The notes beneath the pieces are model-generated. The model saw only the letters and a list, made by a program, of their open reading frames with translations. It made no database searches and was not told the origin of the DNA. Shown here piece by piece: positions 7,131-14,772 of a DNA stretch of 64,000 bases (position 1 is the first letter of the stretch; every line of letters starts with the position of its first letter). Origin of the DNA: Rouxiella aceris (GTDB lineage Bacteria; Pseudomonadota; Gammaproteobacteria; Enterobacterales; Enterobacteriaceae); contig NZ_JAADJU010000011.1 in assembly GCF_012933545.1 (NCBI RefSeq), forward strand, positions 1 to 64,000. Reading direction: 5' to 3'. Made by a program: the position numbers and the translations under genes.

Positions 7131-9212
7131 TTATTCCCCCGCCTTAGTACTAATCCCCCACTTCTTCATCCTCGAAATCAAAGTAGTACGTTTAATCCCC
7201 AAACGCTGCGCCGCACCTTTCGGGCCGGAAACTACACCGTTAGTTTCTTTAAGTACACGGAGGGTACGCTGATAGTCGGACTCCTCATCGCCCGCTACCG
7301 CCGTGCCGCGCGCAGGTTCGGCAAGTGCAGCGGCGCTAAAGCGCAACTCATCAAACTGTAAATTGAGCACATTCCCCTGGGTTAATAACACCGCTCGCTC
7401 AATCACGTTTTCCAGCTCACGCACATTGCCCGGCCACGGCATCAGACTCAGTAAACGCAATGTCTCGGCAGGAATGCTGTCGATAGTGCGCTTCATACGG
7501 CGGGCAATTTTAAAGGTCAGAAACTTCACCAACTGCGGAATATCTTCCGGCCGCTCGCGCAACGGGGGAATAACAATAGGAAAAACGTTCAGCCGATAAT
7601 ACAGGTCACTGCGGAACTGCTTGTCAGCCACCATTTGCAGCAAATCACGGTTGGTAGCCGCAATCAGGCGCACATCGGAGACGATCACCTTATTGCCACC
7701 TACTCGCTCAAACTCCCGCTCCTGCAAAATGCGCAGCAGCTTCGGCTGCAGCTCCAGCGGGATCTCGCCCACCTCGTCCAGAAACAGAGTGCCTTTGTCC
7801 GCCATTTCAAAGCGTCCGGCGCGCTGCGAGGTTGCCCCGGTAAACGCCCCCTTTTCATGGCCAAAGAGATCGCTTTCCAGCAAACCGGCCGGCATGGCAG
7901 CGCAGTTCATCTTCACCATGCGCTGGCTACGACGCTCGCTAAGATTATGGATCGCACGGGCAATCAGCTCTTTTCCGGTACCAGTTTCGCCGAGGATCAG
8001 TACCGAACAGTCACTTTTGGCTACCACTTCAACCTGTTTCAGCACCGCCGACATCGCCGCGCTGCGACCGACAATTTCGCTGAAATCGGGATGGCTGTCA
8101 TGGCTTTGCTCTATCAGGTACATATTTTCATGTACCAGCTTCTCTTTTAACGCGGTAATTTCCTGATAAGCCTGGGCATTATTGACGGCAATAGCGATAC
8201 GTTCGGCAATCTGCTGCAACAACGGCAAATTTTGTTGCTGGCTATCCAGCTCAACCAGTTTGAGAACGCCAAGGGTCTTCTGCCCAAAGCGCAATGGGAT
8301 GATCGACAGCGTCTGGGACTGCGCCAGATAACGTTCAAAAAGCGCCCGCTCGTCCTGGGTCATTCGATCGCTGGAATGCAAGGGACGATGGACCACCTCA
8401 CCGCTGCGCAGTACGCTGTCTTCCAGCGAATTGTCACGCGACAACTGATAAAAATTTCGTACCGAAGGAGCATCGGGAATAAAACAGGTAGAGTAGACCT
8501 TGAGTTGATCTTCACCGCTCTGCCCCAGCACTATGCTGAGGGTGGTGATGGGAAAATAGCACTGAATGGCCTGCGTCATCTCGAGGATCACATCATCGAG
8601 ATCGCGCTCTGACAGCACCGCATTTGTTACATCTACCAATACACGAAAATCGTCGCGTTCATGACGCAACTGCCGCTGCTCTTGCAGAACCTGCTGCTGC
8701 CAGTTGAGCTGTTCCAGACACAAGGCCACCCAGGTCATCAGACGCTGTAGCCACTGCTTCTGCTCTTCATTAAACAGCCGCCCCTGGGTGCGAGTAAACT
8801 CACAGGCCCCCACCAGACCCAATGAGGTTTCCAGCGGGAAAAGGCAATAGTCGCCAAAATCCGGGCAAAGCTGCGGCAGGAGATCGTCAGGATAGCGGCT
8901 GCGATAGGCCTCACTTTGCCAATATTGGGATTTACCCTCCTTGATCAACTGCTGCAAAGGCCCTTGCGCTGCTCGCACCGGGGTTTCCCGTGGCAACAAA
9001 GCCGCAGCAGTATCTGCACGGAAGATATAGGAACGAAAAGACTGCGTCTCAGGTTCGAATACACTGAGAATAAAGTCTTTTGCCGCACCCGACAGGACCG
9101 TAATTTCGTTAATTTTTTCTAACAGGCTTGCCAGGTTTTTTTGGCTCAGCAGGTCACGGGCAAGCTCGAAGAGGTTATCCGTCTTCGCGGTATTCAAAAT
9201 CGTTGTCGACAT
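7131..9212 (-). CDS. fhlA: FhlA, formate-responsive sigma-54 activator
   Basis: 693 residues (E. coli FhlA has 692). Master activator of the formate hydrogenlyase regulon: it binds formate through its N-terminal part and activates sigma-54 promoters. Two GAF-like sensory segments cover about 1-165 and 190-345. The AAA+ domain has Walker A GETGTGKE (408-415), the sigma-54 contact loop GAFTGA (455-460) and Walker B LFLDE (476-480). A Fis-type helix-turn-helix ends the protein (about 650-690). It follows hypE as in E. coli, with a 149-bp gap that may hold its own promoter. The ATG is followed by a TCGACA hexamer resembling the sites near hycA, hinting at autoregulation (inferred). The stop codon abuts repeat island 3. 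Confidence 0.96.
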   Translation of the reverse strand: MSTTILNTAKTDNLFELARDLLSQKNLASLLEKINEITVLSGAAKDFILSVFEPETQSFRSYIFRADTAAALLPRETPVRAAQGPLQQLIKEGKSQYWQSEAYRSRYPDDLLPQLCPDFGDYCLFPLETSLGLVGACEFTRTQGRLFNEEQKQWLQRLMTWVALCLEQLNWQQQVLQEQRQLRHERDDFRVLVDVTNAVLSERDLDDVILEMTQAIQCYFPITTLSIVLGQSGEDQLKVYSTCFIPDAPSVRNFYQLSRDNSLEDSVLRSGEVVHRPLHSSDRMTQDERALFERYLAQSQTLSIIPLRFGQKTLGVLKLVELDSQQQNLPLLQQIAERIAIAVNNAQAYQEITALKEKLVHENMYLIEQSHDSHPDFSEIVGRSAAMSAVLKQVEVVAKSDCSVLILGETGTGKELIARAIHNLSERRSQRMVKMNCAAMPAGLLESDLFGHEKGAFTGATSQRAGRFEMADKGTLFLDEVGEIPLELQPKLLRILQEREFERVGGNKVIVSDVRLIAATNRDLLQMVADKQFRSDLYYRLNVFPIVIPPLRERPEDIPQLVKFLTFKIARRMKRTIDSIPAETLRLLSLMPWPGNVRELENVIERAVLLTQGNVLNLQFDELRFSAAALAEPARGTAVAGDEESDYQRTLRVLKETNGVVSGPKGAAQRLGIKRTTLISRMKKWGISTKAGE

Positions 9213-9361
9213 TGTCAGTTACTCAATTGGCAAGAGTGTGAAGCATGTGGCCCAGAGATCGACGAAAAATTATTATTTTGGGGCCGCGATATCACTACGA
9301 CCCTGAACGGGACACCAGGTAAAGTCTAGCGCTTTCTTCCCGGTGATTTAGCCACGTCTGA

Positions 9362-10384
9362 TCAACAAATACGGGGTAAAGGCTCGGCATAAGGCAAATC
9401 CAGCAGACGGGTAATGCCATAACTGCCGCGCAGAAGAATTTTCGCTGTACTCACTACCTCACCAATACAGGCGGCATCGACACCCAATGGATGCTGATGC
9501 AAACGTTCGAGCACATGTGGTGCACTGTCTGCCGAAGTCACAATCACCAGTTTGCCTTCATTGGCAAAATTTAGCGGCTCCAGACCCAACAGTTCGCAAA
9601 TACCACGCACCGCGCTTTTCACCGGCAGACTGCTTTCGTCAATTTCAATGCCTAATCCGCTGGCCGCCGCATACTCATGCAGTATAGCGTTAACGCCACC
9701 GCGAGTAGCATCGCGCAGCGCGTGCACACCGGCGAGCGGGCGCAAAGGCGCAATCAAATCACTAAGCACTGCGCAATCGCTGCTGACATCCAATTGCATA
9801 TCCAGCTTTTCGCGCAAATTGAGGATCGCCGCGCCGTGATCGCCCAGTGTACCACTGACAATAATCTTATCACCCACTGCAATGTTTTTTGCCGACCATT
9901 CGACAGCCTGCGGGATCACGCCAATGCCGGAAGTATTGATAAAGATTTTATCGGCAGCGCCGCGCGGCACTACTTTAGTATCGCCAGTGACAATCTGAAT
10001 GCCATATTGTCTGGCGGTGTTGGCCATTGAGTCCACCAGGATTTGCAGGGTGTCGAGGGAAAATCCCTCTTCAAGAATAAACCCGCAGGACATAAACGCC
10101 GGTGTCGCTCCGCTGACCGCCAGATCGTTGGCCGTGCCACATACCGCCAGCTTGCCTATATCGCCGCCGGGAAAGAAGATCGGGTCGATAACATAGCTGT
10201 CGGTGGTAAAGGCCAGGCGATCGCCTTGCAGGGCCAGTTCGCTCAGCGACATACGCGCCTGATCTTCGCGCTGATTTAAAAAAGAGTTACTGAACGCGGT
10301 AAGGAACATCTCCTCGATCAACTGCTGCATTGCGCGTCCACCGCTGCCATGCGCCATTGTAACAACTCGATTGGCTGAGTTCAT
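9362..10384 (-). CDS. hypE: HypE, carbamoyl dehydratase making the hydrogenase cyanide ligand
   Basis: 340 residues (E. coli 336). HypE accepts a carbamoyl group from HypF on its C-terminal cysteine and dehydrates it with ATP to thiocyanate, source of the CN ligands of the NiFe active site. The invariant C-terminal PRIC tail is present, as is the glycine-rich AHGSGGRAM start of the PurM-like ATP-binding fold. Its start overlaps the hypD stop (ATGA), so the two are translationally coupled. It works with HypF, encoded 14 kb away on the other arm of the same cluster. Confidence 0.97.
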   Translation of the reverse strand: MNSANRVVTMAHGSGGRAMQQLIEEMFLTAFSNSFLNQREDQARMSLSELALQGDRLAFTTDSYVIDPIFFPGGDIGKLAVCGTANDLAVSGATPAFMSCGFILEEGFSLDTLQILVDSMANTARQYGIQIVTGDTKVVPRGAADKIFINTSGIGVIPQAVEWSAKNIAVGDKIIVSGTLGDHGAAILNLREKLDMQLDVSSDCAVLSDLIAPLRPLAGVHALRDATRGGVNAILHEYAAASGLGIEIDESSLPVKSAVRGICELLGLEPLNFANEGKLVIVTSADSAPHVLERLHQHPLGVDAACIGEVVSTAKILLRGSYGITRLLDLPYAEPLPRIC

Positions 10385-11577
10385 AAAGCGGTCCTGTGAA
10401 TTTGATTAGGGTAAGACGGGCCAGCCGTAACGCTGTGGTCAGCAGGCGCGAGCGGTTCCAGCGATACTTCTTGTCGGCGATATTGATACCAAGCGGCGCA
10501 AGCCCCTTCCGAGGAGACCATCAGCGCACCAAAGGCATTTTGTGGATGACAATGGCTGCCGAATAACGGGCACTGATGGGGTTTACAGCGACCGGTTAAC
10601 ACTTCGCCGCAGCGCGCGCGCGGGTCGTCGCTGACCTGCTGTTTTTGCGGCTGAAAACGCCGTTCAGCATCATAGTCCAGATAGGCATCGGTAAGGGTAA
10701 TACCAGAATCTGCAATTACCCCCAGGCCACGCCATTCACTGTCACCACCGAATTTAAATACTTCGGCGATAGCTTGTTGTGCCAGCGGGTTACCTTGCGC
10801 AGGCACCACCCGACGGTATTGATTTTCTGTTTCACAGCGCCCCTGGCAAAATTGTTCCACCAGCATCAACACGCTTTGCAGCATATCCAGGGGTTCAAAA
10901 CCGCTGACCACCAAAGGGCGGCCAAAGCGCTCGCTGATAAAGCCGTAAGGCTCGGTGCCGATAATCATGCTGACGTGACCGGGTGCCAAAAAGGCATCGA
11001 TCCGCACGTCAGGCTGTTGCAGCAAACTCTGTAAGGTGGGGATCAGGCTGATATGCTGACAAAACAGGGTGAAGTTTTTGATTTTTTCACGGCGAGCCTG
11101 TTGCAGGGTCACTGCGGTAACCGGCATGGTGGTTTCAAAACCCAGGCCAAAAAACACCACCTCGCGCGTTGGATTGGCCCTGGCCAATTTCAGGGCATCG
11201 AGCGGTGAATAGACCACGCGAACATCGGCACCCTGTGCTCGCGCCTGTAGCAAGGAGCCATGCTTGCCCGGAACTCTGACCGCATCGCCAAAGGTGCAAA
11301 AGATCACCTCGGGATGCGCGGCAATTTCACAGCAGGCGTCAATACGCCCCATCGGCAGAACGCAGACCGGGCATCCCGGCCCGTGAATAAACTCCAGCTC
11401 TGGCGGCAACAATTTATCAAGACCAAATTTGAAGATGGCGTGAGTATGGCCGCCGCACACTTCCATAATCTGCATCGGACGTTGCGCAGTAAAAGGCAAT
11501 TCGGCTACCCGCTGCTCGATCTTTTTAAGCAGCCCAGTCACCATTTGTGGCGAGCGATATTCATCAACGTATTGCAT
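10381..11577 (-). CDS. hypD: HypD, iron-sulfur scaffold for Fe(CN)2CO assembly
   Basis: 398 residues from the second ATG of an ATGATG pair at 11577. This start aligns with the E. coli MRFVDEYR start and has a GGTGAGGGG ribosome site just upstream, inside the end of hypC; the open frame itself runs further back. HypD with HypC assembles the Fe(CN)2CO unit. Conserved motifs are CGGHTHAIFKFGL, HGPGCPVCVLP and the C-terminal cysteine cluster CKPHQCPLFGSHC that binds a [4Fe-4S]. The C-terminal tail after the last conserved block is about 25 residues longer than in E. coli and proline-rich. The overlap with hypC is 14 bp. Confidence 0.95.
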   Translation of the reverse strand: MQYVDEYRSPQMVTGLLKKIEQRVAELPFTAQRPMQIMEVCGGHTHAIFKFGLDKLLPPELEFIHGPGCPVCVLPMGRIDACCEIAAHPEVIFCTFGDAVRVPGKHGSLLQARAQGADVRVVYSPLDALKLARANPTREVVFFGLGFETTMPVTAVTLQQARREKIKNFTLFCQHISLIPTLQSLLQQPDVRIDAFLAPGHVSMIIGTEPYGFISERFGRPLVVSGFEPLDMLQSVLMLVEQFCQGRCETENQYRRVVPAQGNPLAQQAIAEVFKFGGDSEWRGLGVIADSGITLTDAYLDYDAERRFQPQKQQVSDDPRARCGEVLTGRCKPHQCPLFGSHCHPQNAFGALMVSSEGACAAWYQYRRQEVSLEPLAPADHSVTAGPSYPNQIHRTAL

Positions 11578-11854
11578 CATGCCCCTCACCCTTGAGAAAC
11601 AGGCCGACATCGTCTTCCACTTCACCCATTGCTGCCAGAGCGGCCAGAGTATCCAGCGCTTCGGCTTCATCCAGCAGGCTCATGGCAAAACCAACGTGGA
11701 TCAGGATCCACTTGCCCAGCAATGAAGCGTAGGGTTGGTCACCGAGCACCAGCATGATGTTTACCTCACGGCGCATACCGCTGACTTCCGCCCAGGCGCA
11801 GTCCTGCGCGTCGTCGTGCAGGGCGACAATTTGCCCCGGGATGCCTATGCACAT
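11564..11854 (-). CDS. hypC: HypC, hydrogenase assembly chaperone
   Basis: 96 residues (E. coli 90). It begins with the invariant MCIGIPGQ, whose Cys2 binds iron with HypD and the hydrogenase precursor HycE. It overlaps hypB by 10 bp upstream and hypD by 14 bp downstream, so hypBCDE form a tightly coupled unit. A hycE-specific role is expected because hyc is the only hydrogenase in the window. Confidence 0.96.
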   Translation of the reverse strand: MCIGIPGQIVALHDDAQDCAWAEVSGMRREVNIMLVLGDQPYASLLGKWILIHVGFAMSLLDEAEALDTLAALAAMGEVEDDVGLFLKGEGHDAIR

Positions 11855-12759
11855 ACTACATCCTCGCCCAGTTGGGCGCGTAACCAGTCAAGCCACTGCG
11901 TCATCCCTTCTCCGGTGGTGGCCGACAGCGCCAGCACGGTGATATCAGGATTGATCTGTCGAACATTGTCGATACAAGTGTCGACGTTGAAATCGACATA
12001 GGGCAGCAGGTCAATCTTGTTGAGGATCATCAGACTGGCGGCAGCGAACATATGCGGGTATTTCAGCGGCTTGTCATCACCTTCGGTGACGGACAATACC
12101 GCAACCTTATGGCGCTCGCCGAGATCAAAGCTTGCCGGGCAGACCAGATTGCCGACGTTTTCAATAAACAGCAGACTACGCGCGGCTGGGGACAGACGAT
12201 GCGTGGCATCGTGGATCATTTGCGCATCTAGATGACAGCCTTTGCCGGTATTGACCTGGATCGCCGGTACGCCGGTAGCACGGATACGTTCTGCATCACG
12301 GGCAGTTTGTTGATCGCCCTCGATAACCGCACAGGTCACTTCAGGGGCCAGCAGCGTCAGAGTATGAGTCAACAAGGTGGTTTTACCTGAACCAGGGCTG
12401 GAGACCAGATTTAACGCCAGAATGTTCAACTCGCTGAAATGTTGGCGATTATGCTCGGCCAGATGGTTATTTTTATCCAGCACGTCGATCTCGATCTCCA
12501 GCATTTTACGCTGTGTCAGCCCAGGCGCGTGTCCTCCCGCTTCCCCTTTGCCGTAATGCAAAGATCCCGCGGCATCAACCGTCGGTTTAAAGGGTAAGCC
12601 AGCGTGAGACGCCGAGTCGTTGATAAAATGAAAATGTCCCGGCGTTAGATGAGGATGGTCATGATGGGGGTGATGGTGGTCATGATGATGGTGGTCATGA
12701 TGATGCTCATCACCTTCAATTCGGGTTTCGCCACTGGCACAGCCACAGGTATTACACAT
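11845..12759 (-). CDS. hypB: HypB, nickel-binding GTPase for NiFe maturation
   Basis: 304 residues (E. coli 290). HypB delivers nickel to HycE with HypA and GTP. The N-terminal high-affinity nickel motif CNTCGC is at residues 2-7, followed by a histidine-rich stretch at 19-43 (15 His) resembling nickel-storing HypB proteins. The P-loop SPGSGKTT is at 121-128, the G-domain metal site C175-H176 and the NKIDLL guanine motif follow. The ribosome site GAGGAA precedes the ATG. A C+G-rich hairpin lies in the 79-bp gap after hypA and may tune expression. The combination of a nickel-storage tail with a nickel permease in the same cluster is notable. Confidence 0.96.
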   Translation of the reverse strand: MCNTCGCASGETRIEGDEHHHDHHHHDHHHPHHDHPHLTPGHFHFINDSASHAGLPFKPTVDAAGSLHYGKGEAGGHAPGLTQRKMLEIEIDVLDKNNHLAEHNRQHFSELNILALNLVSSPGSGKTTLLTHTLTLLAPEVTCAVIEGDQQTARDAERIRATGVPAIQVNTGKGCHLDAQMIHDATHRLSPAARSLLFIENVGNLVCPASFDLGERHKVAVLSVTEGDDKPLKYPHMFAAASLMILNKIDLLPYVDFNVDTCIDNVRQINPDITVLALSATTGEGMTQWLDWLRAQLGEDVVCA

Positions 12760-12838
12760 AGTTATTCCTCATTTCAGCCTTCCATCTCGTCTTCATACTG
12801 CTGCCCGGCAGGCCATGCAGCGAGAGGGGAAGGGAATA

Positions 12839-13183
12839 TCATTCGATTTCCAACCGTTTGATGGTCATGCCATTATCGGCGTCAATACGCAGATTACGGC
12901 CACCACATTGCGGACACAGCAGTACGCTGGGACTCATTAACTGAATATTTTTCTGACAATCGTGACACCAGCTATGGGCATCCTGCTCAATCAGGTGAAG
13001 CTGACATCCCTCCGCCAGGGTCTGCCGACAGACCATGTCAAAACAGAAATGCAGTGCCTCGGGTTCAACGCAAGAGAACGCCCCCAGCTCAATCCACACC
13101 GCAGTGATTTTTTTCACCGGATGCTTTGCCGCCTGTTGCAGCATGATTTCAAGCGCATTTTGGCACAGGGTTATTTCATGCAT
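12839..13183 (-). CDS. hypA: HypA, nickel metallochaperone
   Basis: 114 residues from the ATG at 13183 (E. coli HypA 116), with a CAGGTGA ribosome site; the open frame further upstream runs through the promoter and is not coding. The N-terminal MHEITLC carries the nickel-binding His2. The zinc site is the pair CHDC and CPQC near the C-terminus. It is the first gene of the leftward hyp operon, transcribed from the sigma-54 promoter at 13246-13260. Confidence 0.95.
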   Translation of the reverse strand: MHEITLCQNALEIMLQQAAKHPVKKITAVWIELGAFSCVEPEALHFCFDMVCRQTLAEGCQLHLIEQDAHSWCHDCQKNIQLMSPSVLLCPQCGGRNLRIDADNGMTIKRLEIE

Positions 13184-13245
13184 TTTATTCACCTGATATA
13201 TAAAAGCAGAGTAATTTATATTTCGACATCCGAAGGGTCTATATA

Positions 13246-13260
13246 GCAAATTAAATGCCA
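13246..13260 (-). promoter_or_regulatory. Sigma-54 promoter of hypABCDE
   Basis: On the minus strand the sequence is TGGCATTTAATTTGC, an excellent -24/-12 element with GG and GC exactly ten bases apart. Expected transcription start is about 13234, about 50 bases before the hypA ATG. It matches the FhlA/RpoN-dependent hyp promoter known in E. coli. Confidence 0.85.
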
Positions 13261-13317
13261 GTTTATAAATCAATGAAAATTTATAGAGGATATTGAATTT
13301 ACCGCTTCGTCAACATA

Positions 13318-13351
13318 TCGACAGAAATGTCGAATCGTCACAACTTCGACA
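13318..13351. promoter_or_regulatory. Candidate FhlA upstream activating sequence between hypA and hycA
   Basis: TCGACA (13318-13323) and TGTCGA (13328-13333) form an inverted repeat with a 4-base spacer, followed by another half-site TTCGACA at 13345-13351. A further TTTCGACA lies at 13221-13228. The site is about 60 bp from the hyp promoter and 100 bp from the hyc promoter, a usual place for an enhancer shared by both. It resembles but does not match the E. coli FhlA site CATTTCGTACGAAATG; assignment to FhlA is inferred from position. Confidence 0.6.
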
Positions 13352-13439
13352 TATTCCCGACAGATATCTTAATCTCAAAACAAATATATTTATTGATCGC
13401 AAACATAAAACCCCTCCCTTGCGAGGGATATTATTTCTC

Positions 13440-13454
13440 TGGCACGCTTTATGC
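13440..13454 (+). promoter_or_regulatory. Sigma-54 promoter of the hyc operon
   Basis: TGGCACGCTTTATGC, with GG and GC ten bases apart, fits the -24/-12 consensus TGGCAC-N5-TTGC with one change in the -12 box. Expected start is about 13466, giving a leader of about 73 bases before hycA. It is divergent to the hyp promoter. Confidence 0.82.
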
Positions 13455-13538
13455 TATCTGGAAGGATTCACGCAATCTTCCCCTGTTTGCGGAAAGGTAA
13501 AATGCACCGACTGGTGAGGCTAATTACGGATGGAAAAC

Positions 13539-14006
13539 ATGAGTACACTTAACGACCTTGTCGCACAATCTGAATACATTGCAGATAAAAAATGCCGTCT
13601 TGAAAATCAATGGCACAGCTACCACAGCACCTTGATACGCGCAGTAACGCTATCAAATAAGAAGATAAATCATCAGTTTACATGCAGCATAGACAACGAT
13701 ATCCGCTTTAAACTCTTTAATCATTTTACGGTATGCATCCATCTGGATAACGGATTTTATAATCAAAACATTGCTTATCGCATCAATCTCAACGACGCAT
13801 CTGAGGACGAGCAGTTCCTGACGTTTGCCCATGCCACGCTTGACGAAAATAACAAAATTGACGAACAGATCGACATTAATAATCAGCAAGAAATTTTTCA
13901 ACATTACCTAAATAAGATCCAACCTATTTATCAGTGCATATTTGATGCGTTGCAAAGTAAACAGCCTATCACTCCAGCGTTGAAGAAATTGCTCAATAGC
14001 ATCTGA
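13539..14006 (+). CDS. hycA: HycA, negative regulator of formate hydrogenlyase
   Basis: 155 residues (E. coli HycA 153) from the ATG at 13539, chosen because it aligns with the E. coli N-terminus and has GGATGG upstream; an in-frame ATG nine bases earlier is possible. HycA counteracts FhlA by an unclear mechanism. The pattern SEYIADKKCRLENQWHSYHSTLI near the start and IFQHYLNKIQPIYQCIFDAL near the end match HycA. It is noticeably more A+T-rich than the genes after it. It is first in the hyc operon, separated from hycB by 130 bp that hold another inverted repeat. Confidence 0.9.
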   Translation: MSTLNDLVAQSEYIADKKCRLENQWHSYHSTLIRAVTLSNKKINHQFTCSIDNDIRFKLFNHFTVCIHLDNGFYNQNIAYRINLNDASEDEQFLTFAHATLDENNKIDEQIDINNQQEIFQHYLNKIQPIYQCIFDALQSKQPITPALKKLLNSI

Positions 14007-14075
14007 GTCTAGTTATAACAAAATGTGTCAATTTAATTTCCAGAAAAATTAATAAACATCATTCATGGCCTTGAG

Positions 14076-14121
14076 TGTCGAAATGTCATTTTTAGTGCCC
14101 GTTTCGACAATTATGTCGAAA
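14076..14121. promoter_or_regulatory. Second candidate FhlA site between hycA and hycB
   Basis: TTTCGACA (14102-14109) and TGTCGAAA (14114-14121) are perfect 8-base inverted arms around ATTA. An additional TGTCGAAA is at 14076-14083. No sigma-54 promoter was found next to it. E. coli also has an FhlA-binding region near the hycA-hycB junction, which supports the assignment. Confidence 0.6.
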
Positions 14122-14136
14122 CATTGAGGAGTCCGG

Positions 14137-14772
14137 ATGAGACGCCACGAACGAATAAACCAATATATTATTGCCGATCCCAAACAATGCATTGGTTGTA
14201 ATACCTGCATGGCCAGTTGCTCCGCCGAGCATCAGGTGCTGGGACTGCAATCTGCCCCCAGGCTGACCGTGGTACGGGATGGATCGGGCACTGCGCCAAT
14301 GACCTGTCACCAGTGTGAGGATGCGCCCTGCGCCAAAGTTTGCCCGGTTAATGCCATCAGCCATAAAGATGACGCCATTTTCCTTAACGAGAGTCTGTGC
14401 GTCAGTTGCAAACTCTGTGGTATCGCCTGTCCGTTTGGCGCTATCACTTTTGCCGGCAGCCATCCGATCGCTATCCCACGGGACTGCAACACGTCAAAAG
14501 CCTTACCGGCGCCTTATCCACCGCGTCCGATCAGTGCCTTCCTTGACTGTGTGCCCGGGGTCAGAGCCGTGGCGGTGAAATGCGATCTCTGTGCGCTAAG
14601 TGAAGAAGGCCCGGCCTGCGTCCGCACCTGCCCAACCAATGCCATCAAATTGGTGACTGCCGAGGTGGCGCAGTATGCCACGCAACAAAAACGACTCAGT
14701 GCCATGACGGTGCTTGCGGCCAGTTCGCCTTTCAATGCTCCCGCTGACGCCCACAAGGAATCCAATCGATGA
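14137..14772 (+). CDS. hycB: HycB, ferredoxin-like electron transfer subunit of formate hydrogenlyase
   Basis: 211 residues (E. coli 203). It carries electrons from FdhF toward HycF/HycG. Four cysteine clusters for [4Fe-4S] centres are present: CIGCNTCMASC, CHQCEDAPCAKVCP, CVSCKLCGIACP and CDLC...CVRTCP. The ATG at 14137 has a strong GAGGAG five bases upstream. The N-terminus MRRHERINQY is a little longer than in E. coli. Its stop overlaps the hycC start (ATGA). Confidence 0.96.
   Translation: MRRHERINQYIIADPKQCIGCNTCMASCSAEHQVLGLQSAPRLTVVRDGSGTAPMTCHQCEDAPCAKVCPVNAISHKDDAIFLNESLCVSCKLCGIACPFGAITFAGSHPIAIPRDCNTSKALPAPYPPRPISAFLDCVPGVRAVAVKCDLCALSEEGPACVRTCPTNAIKLVTAEVAQYATQQKRLSAMTVLAASSPFNAPADAHKESNR

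Noticed and set aside
13382-13396. IHF site between the candidate FhlA sites and the hyc promoter
   Set aside because: TATTTATTGATC matches only part of the consensus, so it is too weak to list although DNA bending there is plausible.
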